From a bacterium (GTDB taxonomy: Bacteria; Electryoneota; RPQS01): a DNA stretch of 64,000 nt. Location: contig JABWCQ010000002.1 of NCBI GenBank assembly GCA_013360195.1, positions 374,932 to 438,931 of the forward strand, written 5' to 3'. The notes beneath the pieces are model-generated. The model worked only from the letters and a program-made list of their open reading frames with translations. It was not told the DNA's origin and ran no database searches. The position numbers and the translations under genes are program-made. The first letter of the stretch is position 1; each line of letters begins with the position of its first letter. Shown here in pieces: positions 8,089 to 16,258 of the stretch.

Positions 8089-9313
8089 GATGAAGTGCTT
8101 GTATTGGGTTCACTCGCGCGGCGCGAATTGCCGGGTAGAGACCGGAGAATATTGTCACGAGTCCTATCATGCCGGCTGAGATCAACATTGTGGTTTCGGA
8201 TAAAATCGGAGGTGACACACCGTCCGGCAGAGTAACACTATTCATGAGTTCTATCAATCCCCAACCAACCAGCATCCCGCCTGATCCTGCAAGTACAGTG
8301 ATAATCAGGCATTCCAGGAAGAACTGTTTCACAATGTCAAATGCGTTTGCACCAATTGCCCTGCGAATACCAATTTCGCGTGTCCGTTCAACAACTGACA
8401 CAAGCATGATGTTCATGACGCCTAATCCGCCGATCATTAACGTTATGGCTCCGATAGCAACCATAAGCGCATTAATGGCATCAAAAACCTTGGCGGTCTC
8501 CATTGCGTCCTTATGAGTATCCCAAAGGTTCAGCGCTTCCGGGTCGGCGGGATCAAACTTGTGCACTTTGGCAACAATACTCTTGAATTCCGCCACCGCC
8601 AACTCATGCTTTTGAACATCGTTTGGTGAAAAAATGAAGTTTCCGAACCAATACCGATCGTACAATGCAAGTTGGGTCGAATAAGGAATCCAGACCACGT
8701 CGTTGTCAGGTCCATAGTAGGACGACCCTTGCTTCTTGGCAGATTTCCAACCTACAATGAGGAACTCCCTGCCGCCAACAAGCACACGTTCGTGTAACGG
8801 ATTTGATTCTTCACCGAAGAGCTTCTTTCTCACTTCGTCCCCGATGACACACACACGCCTCGCTTCAATGATATCGCGACGTGAAATCCACCGTCCGTGA
8901 TCCGGAATGACATTTCGCAATTCACCGTACTTTTCCCCCACACCAGCCAGACGCGTATTGAAAATTCTCGGGCCGGCTCGCATTTCCGTGCTCCATGCGG
9001 ATACTTCCGGAGAGAAGGTAAAGAGTTGTGCCTTGGCTTCCAATGCCTGAAGAGTCTTTTCGTCAAATCGAACCGTCTCGCCTTTCCTCGCCGAACCCGT
9101 CGCAAGACTTTTTCTCCCCCCCCAAACGACCACGACATCCTTGCCAAGCGACCTGATATTGCTCAAAGCGCCTTCTGAGAATCCGGTCGCAAGTCCTGAC
9201 AATAGCATAACGGACGCAATGCCCCAAGTGATCCCGAACATCGTCAGGGCACTTCGGAGTTTGTTGGTGCCGAGTGTGCCAAATACTTGTCGAACGAGTT
9301 CCAGAAAGCTCAC
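8081..9313 (-). CDS. MacB/FtsX-type ABC permease without ATPase domain
   Basis: 410 residues from a GTG start located 2 bases after the stop of the HlyD adaptor gene. Four predicted helices: one near the N-terminus ('TMFGITWGIASVMLLSGLA'), a large periplasmic MacB_PCD domain (about 45-260), then three C-terminal helices with the FtsX pattern ('IGGLGVMNIMLVSVVERTRE', 'EIGIRRAIGA'). MacB normally carries its ATPase in the same chain; here it is only the permease half, like the LolC/E and FtsX group. Together with the adaptor it would form a tripartite efflux or lipoprotein-moving system, but no ATPase gene is adjacent. Confidence 0.88.
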   Translation of the reverse strand: MSFLELVRQVFGTLGTNKLRSALTMFGITWGIASVMLLSGLATGFSEGALSNIRSLGKDVVVVWGGRKSLATGSARKGETVRFDEKTLQALEAKAQLFTFSPEVSAWSTEMRAGPRIFNTRLAGVGEKYGELRNVIPDHGRWISRRDIIEARRVCVIGDEVRKKLFGEESNPLHERVLVGGREFLIVGWKSAKKQGSSYYGPDNDVVWIPYSTQLALYDRYWFGNFIFSPNDVQKHELAVAEFKSIVAKVHKFDPADPEALNLWDTHKDAMETAKVFDAINALMVAIGAITLMIGGLGVMNIMLVSVVERTREIGIRRAIGANAFDIVKQFFLECLIITVLAGSGGMLVGWGLIELMNSVTLPDGVSPPILSETTMLISAGMIGLVTIFSGLYPAIRAARVNPIQALHHE

Positions 9314-9315
9314 GC

Positions 9316-10428
9316 CTAATTCTCCTGCTGGACTTGGCCTGCGCTGACTATCTCACCTCCACTCAATCCGCTTGTCACCTCTGTCCGGATTCCGTCCGAA
9401 ATCCCCAACGTGACCGGTCTGTCTTCCGTTGCCTGTGTGGAAGTATCGACTACGACTTTGACATAGGCAGAATCTCCCTTGAAGAACAAGGCCATTTCAT
9501 CGAGAATCGGGACATCCTTGCGCTCGTCTACAACAATGCGTGCCGTGGCACTCATTCCGACTTTCAGAAGTTCCTCGGAATTATCGACCAGCGCCTTGAC
9601 GTTGAAAACAATCTGCTGCTCCTTGTCGCTATACCGTCCGACAGGAGATATATGGTATATCTCTCCTTGAAAAGTCCGACCTTGGTATGCCTGTACCGTG
9701 ACATTTGCCGTAAGTCCCGTTTTCAGCTTCCCGATGTCTGCTTCATCGACATCTCCTCTGAACTCGATTTTTGTATGGTCTCCCATCGTAATAACAACTG
9801 TGCCCCCGGAGGCTGAGGTTGTCGGTGTAACAGAAGCCCCTTCATCCAATTCTCGGGTAAATATTAAACCGGTAATCGGCGCAACGACCGTGGTCGAAGT
9901 CTGAACAATGTCCATTTCTTTGTCCGTCTCGCCAATTTGCTCACGTTGAATCAGAGCCCATTCTGCCTTTGCCGCCGATAGTCGGGCATTTACACGTTCG
10001 AGTTCTCGCTCAGCATCCCGGAGGTTCTGCTCGGGAAGCAAATTCTTCGAGTGAAGCTCCTTCGCAATTCGAAGATCATCTTCGGCCTGTCTGACCTCAA
10101 CCTCTGAAGTTCTCAGTTCTTCTCTGGCCCGCACTTGTTCTGTCGGAGACGCTTCCGGTGTAATTTCGAACAGGCGCTGCCCCGCCGTCACCCAATCTCC
10201 CTCTTCGACAAAGAACTTCCTTACTGTTCCACCTGTTTTAGACCGAATCTCAATTTGGTGCAAAGGTTTAATGCTCCCTGTGGCGACAACGGTTTGAGTC
10301 ATGTCCCCTCGCTCAACGGTACTCAAATTGAGTCGTGGTTTCGCTTGACTATCAGACTTGCAGCCCAAGGAAACCCAATTGACGAGTATCAGGATAAGGA
10401 GCGTACGGAAATGCTGGCTGAATCTCAT
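9316..10428 (-). CDS. HlyD/MacA-type periplasmic adaptor lipoprotein
   Basis: The ATG at 10428 was chosen because it gives a proper lipoprotein signal ('LLILILVNWVSLGC') and 370 residues; the open frame reaches 10569 but the extra part has no signal. A biotinyl/lipoyl-like half ('IKPLHQIEIRSKTGGTVRKF'), a long coiled-coil hairpin (about residues 80-150, heptads such as 'EQNLRDAERELERVNARLSA'), the second lipoyl half and a beta-barrel domain ('ITMGDHTKIEFRGDVDEADI') follow in the order usual for MacA/HlyD. It should bridge the permease to an outer-membrane channel. First gene of the operon; its long leader holds two hairpins. Confidence 0.9.
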   Translation of the reverse strand: MRFSQHFRTLLILILVNWVSLGCKSDSQAKPRLNLSTVERGDMTQTVVATGSIKPLHQIEIRSKTGGTVRKFFVEEGDWVTAGQRLFEITPEASPTEQVRAREELRTSEVEVRQAEDDLRIAKELHSKNLLPEQNLRDAERELERVNARLSAAKAEWALIQREQIGETDKEMDIVQTSTTVVAPITGLIFTRELDEGASVTPTTSASGGTVVITMGDHTKIEFRGDVDEADIGKLKTGLTANVTVQAYQGRTFQGEIYHISPVGRYSDKEQQIVFNVKALVDNSEELLKVGMSATARIVVDERKDVPILDEMALFFKGDSAYVKVVVDTSTQATEDRPVTLGISDGIRTEVTSGLSGGEIVSAGQVQQEN

Positions 10429-10498
10429 TGGTAAACAGGAGTTTTTGTTGCTTAAGCTCTTAGAGGGAAATCCATAGCAATTTGTTGCTGCGAAGCCG

Positions 10499-10550
10499 AA
10501 AAAAAGACCAGTCGCTAAACTGGCCGTACTCTCAGAGGCAAGTTTGCCTC
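10499..10550 (-). ncRNA. Two tandem hairpins ending in a U tract (leader attenuator or small RNA)
   Basis: Read on the minus strand: GAGGCAA-AC-TTGCCTC (10550-10535) is a perfect 7-bp hairpin with a 2-base centre. After 11 bases comes GGCCAGT-TTAGCG-ACTGGTC (10523-10506), seven pairs with one G-U, then seven T (10505-10499). The second element has the form of an intrinsic terminator yet lies 70 bases upstream of the adaptor start. With a -10 at 10602-10607 the transcript would be about 95 nt if stopped here. No known riboswitch class was recognised. Confidence 0.45.
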
Positions 10551-10656
10551 CCATAATCGCAAACGTCACTAGAATTTCAGGGAAATCAATCAGTAAGGTA
10601 AATTATATCAAAATGTTAAAAATGGGTTAGCAATATATAAAGATGCGCACTTCCGC

Positions 10657-10685
10657 TTGACTTTCGCGTCATCTGGAGTTATCTT
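10657..10685 (+). promoter_or_regulatory. Sigma70-type promoter of the dcw cluster
   Basis: TTGACT (10657-10662), 17-base spacer, TATCTT (10680-10685). The predicted start, near 10692, is directly over the first MraZ boxes, so bound MraZ would repress it. The mraZ ATG follows at 10732. Confidence 0.6.
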
Positions 10686-10721
10686 GGGTGCAAAGTGGAG
10701 CAAAAAGGGATATTGTGGGTC
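10685..10721 (+). promoter_or_regulatory. MraZ binding boxes (four direct repeats)
   Basis: TGGGTG (10685), TGGAGC (10696), AGGGAT (10706) and TGGGTC (10716) repeat with 11, 10 and 10 base spacing. MraZ operators in other bacteria are three to four TGGGN boxes separated by five bases, upstream of mraZ itself. The match in sequence, spacing and place is good, so autoregulation is expected. Confidence 0.65.
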
Positions 10722-10731
10722 AACCACCCAA

Positions 10732-11202
10732 ATGGGCATTCTTCCTTTCGTAGGTAAACATGAGGCAGCGGTCGATGATAAAGGCCGATTGTCAATACCC
10801 GCCGAGTTCCGGAACGCGCTTCCAGGAGATACTCAGCGGCACGTCGTACTCACGGTCGGAAGTTCAGATTTTATAAATGTTTTCCCAATTGATTATTTCA
10901 ATGCGATTTATGCGCCATCGGAGAACGAGACCGCCAATTTCGCGTTGGATGAGAACATAGACCGGGACATGGTGCTTCTTTCAGAAGCCGCAGTCCGGCC
11001 AATCGATGCCCAAGGCCGTGTGACTCTCCCCCAAACTCTCTTAAGACAAGCAAACATCGGACAAAAGGTGGTCTTTTTCGGCCGCCAGAAGTTCTTCACA
11101 ATATGGAACGCTGACGCCTTTCAAGCTCGATTGGAAAAAGTTAATCTCTCCAAATCTGATGCCTGGAACATGTTGGCGGACAAGAGCAAACCAAAGGTCT
11201 AA
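10732..11202 (+). CDS. mraZ: Transcriptional regulator MraZ
   Basis: 156 residues from the ATG at 10732; this start was chosen because MGILPFVGKHEAAVDDKGRL aligns with the beginning of the family and leaves the MraZ boxes upstream. Two SpoVT/AbrB-like swapped-hairpin halves are visible, each with the 'D-x-x-G-R' signature ('VDDKGRLSIPAEFR' and 'IDAQGRVTLPQTLL'). MraZ forms a ring-shaped oligomer that binds DNA upstream of the dcw cluster and represses it. First gene of the cluster here. Confidence 0.95.
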   Translation: MGILPFVGKHEAAVDDKGRLSIPAEFRNALPGDTQRHVVLTVGSSDFINVFPIDYFNAIYAPSENETANFALDENIDRDMVLLSEAAVRPIDAQGRVTLPQTLLRQANIGQKVVFFGRQKFFTIWNADAFQARLEKVNLSKSDAWNMLADKSKPKV

Positions 11203-11204
11203 AG

Positions 11205-11420
11205 ATGGGACTTCACCTGCACACGGAACAGCGCAACGATCAAGCCTTAATCGCCGTTTACGGAGAAATAACAGCCCGGTCGGCACGTCAGCTTGAAGCA
11301 GCAGTCGAACACTTCAGGACGCGAGGCTGTTCCGTGGTCAACGTCGAAATTAGATCTGACGGCCTCGACCGATCGCTAAACAAGTGGAATTCGCCATCCG
11401 TTAGGCCGTCAGAGCCGTAA
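11205..11420 (+). CDS. Small STAS-like protein
   Basis: 71 residues, starting 2 bases after mraZ. The core 'ALIAVYGEITARSARQLEAA...GCSVVNVEI' follows the pattern of the first half of a STAS domain (strand, helix, strand as in anti-anti-sigma factors), but the second half with the phosphorylatable serine is missing and the tail ('SLNKWNSPSVRPSEP') looks like non-domain sequence. It is either a truncated gene remnant or a small protein of its own. Close spacing to mraZ favours translation. A strong hairpin follows directly after the stop. Confidence 0.45.
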   Translation: MGLHLHTEQRNDQALIAVYGEITARSARQLEAAVEHFRTRGCSVVNVEIRSDGLDRSLNKWNSPSVRPSEP

Positions 11421-11423
11421 CGG

Positions 11424-11463
11424 AGTCCCTGCGGTCACCGCAGATGACCGCAGGGGACTTTTA
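11424..11463 (+). terminator. Hairpin with T tract inside the dcw cluster
   Basis: CCCTGCGGTCA (11427-11437) pairs perfectly over 11 bp with TGACCGCAGGG (11445-11455); the stem extends through AGTC/GACT with one bulged G and is followed by TTTTATT. It lies 29 bases before rsmH, so it could separate mraZ expression from the rest of the cluster or act as an attenuator. Confidence 0.7.
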
Positions 11464-11492
11464 TTCGGGGCATCTAATGCAGGAGACAAAGA

Positions 11493-12416
11493 GTGGCGCT
11501 GAAGTCAGGCTATCATACTCCTGTCATGGGCCAAGAGGTGGTCAATTGGTTAGTCACTGACCCATACGGACTCTATGCCGATTTCACGATCGGCGGGGGC
11601 GGGCACTCAAAGCTAATTGCCGGAGCTCTCCGCGAGACGGGTAAGATTTGCGGCCTTGACCGGGACCCAGATGCGATTGCGGAAGTGCGGTTGAATCTGC
11701 CGGAAGTCAAAGAACTCTGGAATATACGATTCTCAGAGGCAGAGAGCAAGCTTCTTTCACGTTTTGGCGCGAGTTTTTCCGGCGTGCTGTTGGATCTTGG
11801 AGTTTCTTCCCATCAACTCGACGATGTAAAAAGAGGATTCAGCTACCGTCTGGACGGTCCACTGGATCTTCGAATGTCCAAGTCCCATGGAGAGACAGCA
11901 GCGCAGCTTCTTGCCCGGATGACCGAAACGGACCTAAAAGGGATTTTTAAGTCATTCGGCGAGGATCCCCAAGCAGGCAGAATCGCACGAGCCGTTGCCC
12001 GAGCCCAGCGAGACGAACCAATCGAAACAACGGGTCGACTTGCTGAGGTCGTAAGAAGCGCCGTTCCGTCCACTGCACATAAGTCACTGCCGCGCGTTTT
12101 CCAGGCATTGAGGATCGCAGTGAATCGCGAACTTGAAGAACTTGTCTCGGGGTTGAACGCGGGCTGGACCCTTTTGAAGCCTGGTGGACGTCTGGTTGTA
12201 TTGACCTACCATTCACTCGAAGACCGGCCGGTAAAACGCTTCATGCAGGGACTGGTGCATCCACCATCCTCGCTCATACCTTTTCCGGAGGCACAAGTTT
12301 CCCGTCCAAAAGGTAAATACCCGGTCCGCGGGCCTCTCCTTCCAACTCCTCAAGAAATTGCCGATAACCCGCGGTCACGAAGCGCCAAGCTTCGAGTAAT
12401 TGAAAAACTTCCCTAA
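11493..12416 (+). CDS. rsmH: 16S rRNA (cytosine-1402 N4) methyltransferase RsmH
   Basis: 307 residues, GTG start preceded by GGAG ('gcaggagacaaagaGTG'). The N-terminal 'YHTPVM' and the SAM-binding 'ADFTIGGGGHS' motif are diagnostic of RsmH (MraW), as is 'LLDLGVSSHQLDD' and the C-terminal 'RSRSAKLRVIEK'. It methylates N4 of C1402 in the ribosomal P site, using S-adenosylmethionine, and is a standard second gene of dcw clusters. Full length, all motifs intact. Confidence 0.96.
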   Translation: MALKSGYHTPVMGQEVVNWLVTDPYGLYADFTIGGGGHSKLIAGALRETGKICGLDRDPDAIAEVRLNLPEVKELWNIRFSEAESKLLSRFGASFSGVLLDLGVSSHQLDDVKRGFSYRLDGPLDLRMSKSHGETAAQLLARMTETDLKGIFKSFGEDPQAGRIARAVARAQRDEPIETTGRLAEVVRSAVPSTAHKSLPRVFQALRIAVNRELEELVSGLNAGWTLLKPGGRLVVLTYHSLEDRPVKRFMQGLVHPPSSLIPFPEAQVSRPKGKYPVRGPLLPTPQEIADNPRSRSAKLRVIEKLP

Positions 12417-12431
12417 GTAAACTTTCCATCG

Positions 12432-12806
12432 GTGTCCACTCTTTCCGTGCCCACATCCATTTACCGCCCGAAGCGCGTTCCCAAGGTTCTCCGAAGGCAA
12501 GCTGCTCTTATTCGGCTTCTTGGATTTCTTGCCTTGGCGGCCGGGTTTGGACTGCTAATCGCATGGCGAAATTTCACTGTCCAGCAGCTCACAATTGACA
12601 TCGCAAGACAGCGATCTCAATTACTGAATCTGGATCAAGAAATCAGGCACCTGACAGGATCGATCGAGTCAGCAGCACCGTACAACGAAGTCAGCGACTG
12701 GGCTGAGCGAACCCACGGCTGGAAGCTTCGATCATCGCACGTTGACACCCTATTTGTTCCACAGGCAACATCCAATTCAAAAGATGGCGACGTTGAGTTA
12801 CGCTGA
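12432..12806 (+). CDS. ftsL: FtsL-like cell division protein
   Basis: 124 residues from a GTG. A basic N-terminus ('YRPKRVPKVLRR') is followed by one membrane helix (about 26-46, 'LIRLLGFLALAAGFGLLIAW') and a periplasmic coiled coil ('LTIDIARQRSQLLNLDQEIR'). Sequence identity in this family is always low; size, single-pass topology, coiled coil and position between rsmH and ftsI identify it. It would join FtsQ and FtsB in activating FtsW-FtsI at the septum. The ftsI start lies inside its 3' end. Confidence 0.75.
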   Translation: MSTLSVPTSIYRPKRVPKVLRRQAALIRLLGFLALAAGFGLLIAWRNFTVQQLTIDIARQRSQLLNLDQEIRHLTGSIESAAPYNEVSDWAERTHGWKLRSSHVDTLFVPQATSNSKDGDVELR

Positions 12807-14808
12807 CGGTTCCCCAAACAGAAATAGAAAGCGTGAGAGACTGGTTGCTGCGGCCTTCCTGCTCGTGTTGACCGCCTTCTGCGCTCGACTAGTTCAGTTG
12901 CAGGTCATTGAACACGAAAGGTGGAAAAGTCTGGCAGAGAAGCAGGTCTATAATACTGTGCGTGAACCGATGCCGCGGGGCGAGATTCGTGACCGACATG
13001 GCATGCCTCTCGCGGTTACGTTGCCGATGTCTTATGCTATTGGTTTCAGACCCACGGAAGGCATTAACCGCGACAGCATAGCAGAAGTCCTGGCGAACGT
13101 ACTGCCGATATCGGAAAACGCATTACGACACAAGATCGGAGCATCTTCATATACATATTTGGCTCGGCGGGTTGACTGGCAAGTACAGCAACAGCTTGTG
13201 AATCTGAATCTACCGGGAATTGAATTCGTGCGCGAAGCACGACGGAGTTATCCGGCTACGATGGCCGCAGGGACGGCGGTTGGATTCACAAATGTTGACG
13301 GTATTGGCCAGGACGGAATTGAGCGGGCACTGGACTCATTGCTGAGTGGTGACAAACGGGATATAGTGGTTTGGAATGATGCCCGGCGCATCGTACCGGC
13401 GGTAATGAGTCCAATGGAGGATGCGGTTGCGCATTCAGGTGCCAATGTGCAGTTGACTATCGATCTGCAGCTGCAAACAATTCTGGACAGGTGCATGATC
13501 GAAGGACTCTCAGACAGGATTTTCGAAAAAGCTTGTGCAATCCTGCTTGATCCTCACACGGGTGAGATTCTTGGAATATCGACTCTTCCGACGTTTGATC
13601 CGAATAATCCCGCTGAAATAGACGGGGATTTTCGCCGTTGTTGGCCAATTCTGGATCTTTTTGAGCCAGGCTCCATTTTCAAAATTGTAACGGTCGGAGC
13701 CGGTCTCGAAGAGGGAGTTGTGACTCCCAGCAGCCTGGTAGACTGTGAAGGCGGTAAGTACCGTGTGCCGGGTAAAGTTCTGAACGATGCGCATGCGTAC
13801 GGAACACTAAGTGTTGCAGAGGTTTTCGCCAAGTCTTCTAACATTGGATGCGCCAAGATCGCGGAACGGATGACGGCCGACGACGTGTATTCATGGATTG
13901 GCAAATTCGGGTTTGGTGCAAGAACCGAAGTGGGATTACTTTTTGAGCCCTCTGGATTCGTTCCCAAACCGTCAAACTGGAGCGGACCGACTCGTTCAAA
14001 TCTTGCTATTGGACAAGGAGTCTCAGTGACAGCCCTGCAGGTAGCCGCGGCATACGCGGCAATCGCGAACGGTGGATTGCTCATGCAGCCGAAACTTGTG
14101 AAGGCTCTGGAGTTTCCCACAGGCGAGAAGGTTACGTTTGATCCGGTTGGCTTGAGGCCGGTAATCCGCGAAACCGTTGCCAAAGAGTTGACACGAATGA
14201 TGACGCTTGCCGTTGAAGACGGAACCGGCAAGGCCGCAAAGATTGACGGTGTTAAGATTGCAGGTAAGACCGGTACTGCACAGAAAGTGAATTTGAAAGA
14301 CGGTGGTTATTATCAGAATCGGTATGTAAGTTCTTTTGCAGGTTTCTTTCCGGCTGACAATCCGCTGTATGTGCTACTAGTCGTTGTCGATGATCCTCGC
14401 GGCGGTAACTACTACGGTGGTCAGATTTCAGCACCCGTTTTTGCAAGTATCACGCGTGAAATTCTCGAAGCGAGACATCCTGAATTGCTGCCTAAGCCCG
14501 AGAAAGCCAATGAAGTGCAGGACTCCCTTTCAAATGACTCGAGTACTGACTCCACTGCTAAGCCAGTGTTTGTATTCGATTCACTGAAGTATGCAAATGT
14601 ACCAACTGTAACGATGCCGAGTTTGCTTGGATTACCGTTGAGAGCCGCTGTGGAACGCTCGACTAATGCTGGATTGTCTGTTCGGTTGGAAGGATTCGGG
14701 GTTGTGGACACTCAGTTTCCGCCGGCAGGTGTTCAGGTGCCGCAAGGGTATGAATGCAGTGTGATTGCACGGCCAGTTGTCAACACGCGATATGCCTCGA
14801 CTAATTGA
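12784..14808 (+). CDS. ftsI: Septal peptidoglycan transpeptidase FtsI (PBP3) with PASTA domain
   Basis: 674 residues; ATG 12784 overlaps the ftsL end by 23 bases and gives a short cytoplasmic tail before the membrane helix ('LVAAAFLLVLTAFCARLVQL'). The PBP dimer domain follows ('EPMPRGEIRDRHG'). The transpeptidase domain has the three catalytic motifs: S297-I-F-K ('EPGSIFK'), SSN ('KSSNIG') and K495-T-G-T. Residues about 600-665 form one PASTA domain ('VTMPSLLGLPLRAAVE'), seen in many FtsI proteins of Gram-positives and some Gram-negatives. It cross-links septal peptidoglycan together with FtsW. Expected inhibitor target: beta-lactams. Confidence 0.95.
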   Translation: MATLSYADGSPNRNRKRERLVAAAFLLVLTAFCARLVQLQVIEHERWKSLAEKQVYNTVREPMPRGEIRDRHGMPLAVTLPMSYAIGFRPTEGINRDSIAEVLANVLPISENALRHKIGASSYTYLARRVDWQVQQQLVNLNLPGIEFVREARRSYPATMAAGTAVGFTNVDGIGQDGIERALDSLLSGDKRDIVVWNDARRIVPAVMSPMEDAVAHSGANVQLTIDLQLQTILDRCMIEGLSDRIFEKACAILLDPHTGEILGISTLPTFDPNNPAEIDGDFRRCWPILDLFEPGSIFKIVTVGAGLEEGVVTPSSLVDCEGGKYRVPGKVLNDAHAYGTLSVAEVFAKSSNIGCAKIAERMTADDVYSWIGKFGFGARTEVGLLFEPSGFVPKPSNWSGPTRSNLAIGQGVSVTALQVAAAYAAIANGGLLMQPKLVKALEFPTGEKVTFDPVGLRPVIRETVAKELTRMMTLAVEDGTGKAAKIDGVKIAGKTGTAQKVNLKDGGYYQNRYVSSFAGFFPADNPLYVLLVVVDDPRGGNYYGGQISAPVFASITREILEARHPELLPKPEKANEVQDSLSNDSSTDSTAKPVFVFDSLKYANVPTVTMPSLLGLPLRAAVERSTNAGLSVRLEGFGVVDTQFPPAGVQVPQGYECSVIARPVVNTRYASTN

Positions 14809-16258
14809 AGTCGTACGAGAAGTCAGGGGCACGCTGCTTGACGCTGATGGATCCGAGAATGTCACAGGAGTTAGTTACGACTCGCGTTCAGTGTCTCAGG
14901 GGGAGATATTTGCCGCGATAAACGGGTTCAAAACCAATGGAACAAGCTTTGTCGGAGAGGCGCTTGCCAAAGGCGCCATTGCAATTCTCTGCGATCGCCA
15001 TGCCGAATTCCAGTCAGCAGTACCGCGCATAGTCGTTGACAATACGAGAGTCGCTTTGGCACAGGCTGCTTGGATGCTTGCCGGCAATCCACACAAATCG
15101 TTGAAGTTGATCGGCGTGACGGGCACAAATGGCAAAACGACGATTACAAATGCGCTTGCGCAACTGCTAAACCTTTGTGGTCATCCGACAGGGGTAACTG
15201 GCACTCTTGGAATGATCTTCGACGATCACAAGTTCGATAGTGATCGCACGACCGCAGAGGCACCGGACTTGGCACGAGTGTTTTCCTCAATGGTCCAGAG
15301 TGGTGCGACGCATGTCGCGATGGAAGCGACTTCAATTGGCCTTCACCTCCACCGTCTGGATTGCCTGACGTTTGAAGTAGGCGTCTTCTCGAATCTGACT
15401 CGAGACCACCTGGACTTTCACGAAACATGGGAAAACTACCGACAAGCAAAAGGACTGTTGTTTAGTCCAGAGAAGCTGGCAGGTACTGGCATTGTCAACG
15501 TGGATGACCCGGAAGCGGAGTATTTCCTCTCTCTTGCCCGGGGCAGATGCATAACATATGGAATACAGACTGTCGCGGACTTTCTTGCCAGCGAAATCGA
15601 TTTGAGCACAAGCGGATCCAAGTTCCGGTTGCATGCACGAGAAGTTGTTTTTCAGGTACAGACCTCCCTTATCGGAAAATTTAATGTTTACAATGTGCTT
15701 GCCGTAATTGCAGGTGCTTCAGCCCTTGGCATTCCTCTTGGTGAAATCGTTTCGAAACTTCCGCAGATCCGACCGGTCAGAGGCCGGGCCGAAATCGTTC
15801 CCTCAACCGCCGGTTTTGATGTGATAGTTGACTATGCTCATACACCGGATGCCTTGGAAAAGATACTCTCAACAATTAGAGAGTTGACAAAGAACAGGTT
15901 AATCTGTGTAATTGGCGCGGGCGGTGACCGTGATCGGGGGAAACGTCCATTCATGGCACAAGTAGCGGAATCCTATGCCGACCTCATCTATCTTACTTCT
16001 GACAATCCGCGAACTGAAGACCCGGAATCAATACTCCGCGATTTGATGTCAGGAATTCGAAGTGCTTCGAAGGCAAGAGTGATAGAAAACCGCAAAGAAG
16101 CAATAAGAGGGGCGTTGCGTAGTGCAAGCAACCACGACGTCGTTGTAATTGCCGGCAAAGGGCACGAAACTTATCAGGAGATTCGCGGTGTCAAGCATCC
16201 GTTTGACGACCGCGAAGTCGTGCTTGAATGGTTGAATGAGAATGGACTTGGCCAATGA
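14792..16258 (+). CDS. murE: UDP-MurNAc-tripeptide ligase MurE (meso-DAP type)
   Basis: 488 residues from ATG 14792, overlapping ftsI by 17 bases; a TTG at 14765 is the longer alternative. ATP-binding 'GVTGTNGKTT' and the three Mur ligase domains are present. The substrate loop reads 'SDNPRTEDP': the DNPR form is the signature of enzymes adding meso-diaminopimelate rather than lysine, so the organism should have a DAP-type wall. Cytoplasmic. The murF start overlaps its stop (ATGA). Confidence 0.95.
   Translation: MPRLIEVVREVRGTLLDADGSENVTGVSYDSRSVSQGEIFAAINGFKTNGTSFVGEALAKGAIAILCDRHAEFQSAVPRIVVDNTRVALAQAAWMLAGNPHKSLKLIGVTGTNGKTTITNALAQLLNLCGHPTGVTGTLGMIFDDHKFDSDRTTAEAPDLARVFSSMVQSGATHVAMEATSIGLHLHRLDCLTFEVGVFSNLTRDHLDFHETWENYRQAKGLLFSPEKLAGTGIVNVDDPEAEYFLSLARGRCITYGIQTVADFLASEIDLSTSGSKFRLHAREVVFQVQTSLIGKFNVYNVLAVIAGASALGIPLGEIVSKLPQIRPVRGRAEIVPSTAGFDVIVDYAHTPDALEKILSTIRELTKNRLICVIGAGGDRDRGKRPFMAQVAESYADLIYLTSDNPRTEDPESILRDLMSGIRSASKARVIENRKEAIRGALRSASNHDVVVIAGKGHETYQEIRGVKHPFDDREVVLEWLNENGLGQ

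Larger units (their letters stand above)
10429..10731. other. Divergent intergenic region between adaptor operon and mraZ
   Basis: 303 bases with no convincing gene. On the minus side it holds a candidate TATAAT box (10602-10607), a perfect hairpin at 10535-10550 and a hairpin plus seven-T tract at 10499-10523. On the plus side it holds the mraZ promoter and MraZ boxes (10657-10721). Everything between 10429 and 10498 is untranslated leader of the adaptor gene with nothing recognised. Confidence 0.6.

Noticed and set aside
9274-9816. A 180-residue plus-strand frame opposite the efflux adaptor
   Set aside because: Cysteine-rich, non-domain sequence lying over the adaptor and permease genes, whose family motifs are clear.
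10499-10550. Cyclic di-GMP or other known riboswitch
   Set aside because: The two hairpins lack the conserved core sequences of the riboswitch classes I could recall; kept only as an unassigned attenuator or small RNA.
13554-14231. A 225-residue antisense open frame within ftsI
   Set aside because: It lies wholly inside ftsI on the opposite strand, has no ribosome-binding site or recognisable domain, and follows from the codon bias of the real gene.
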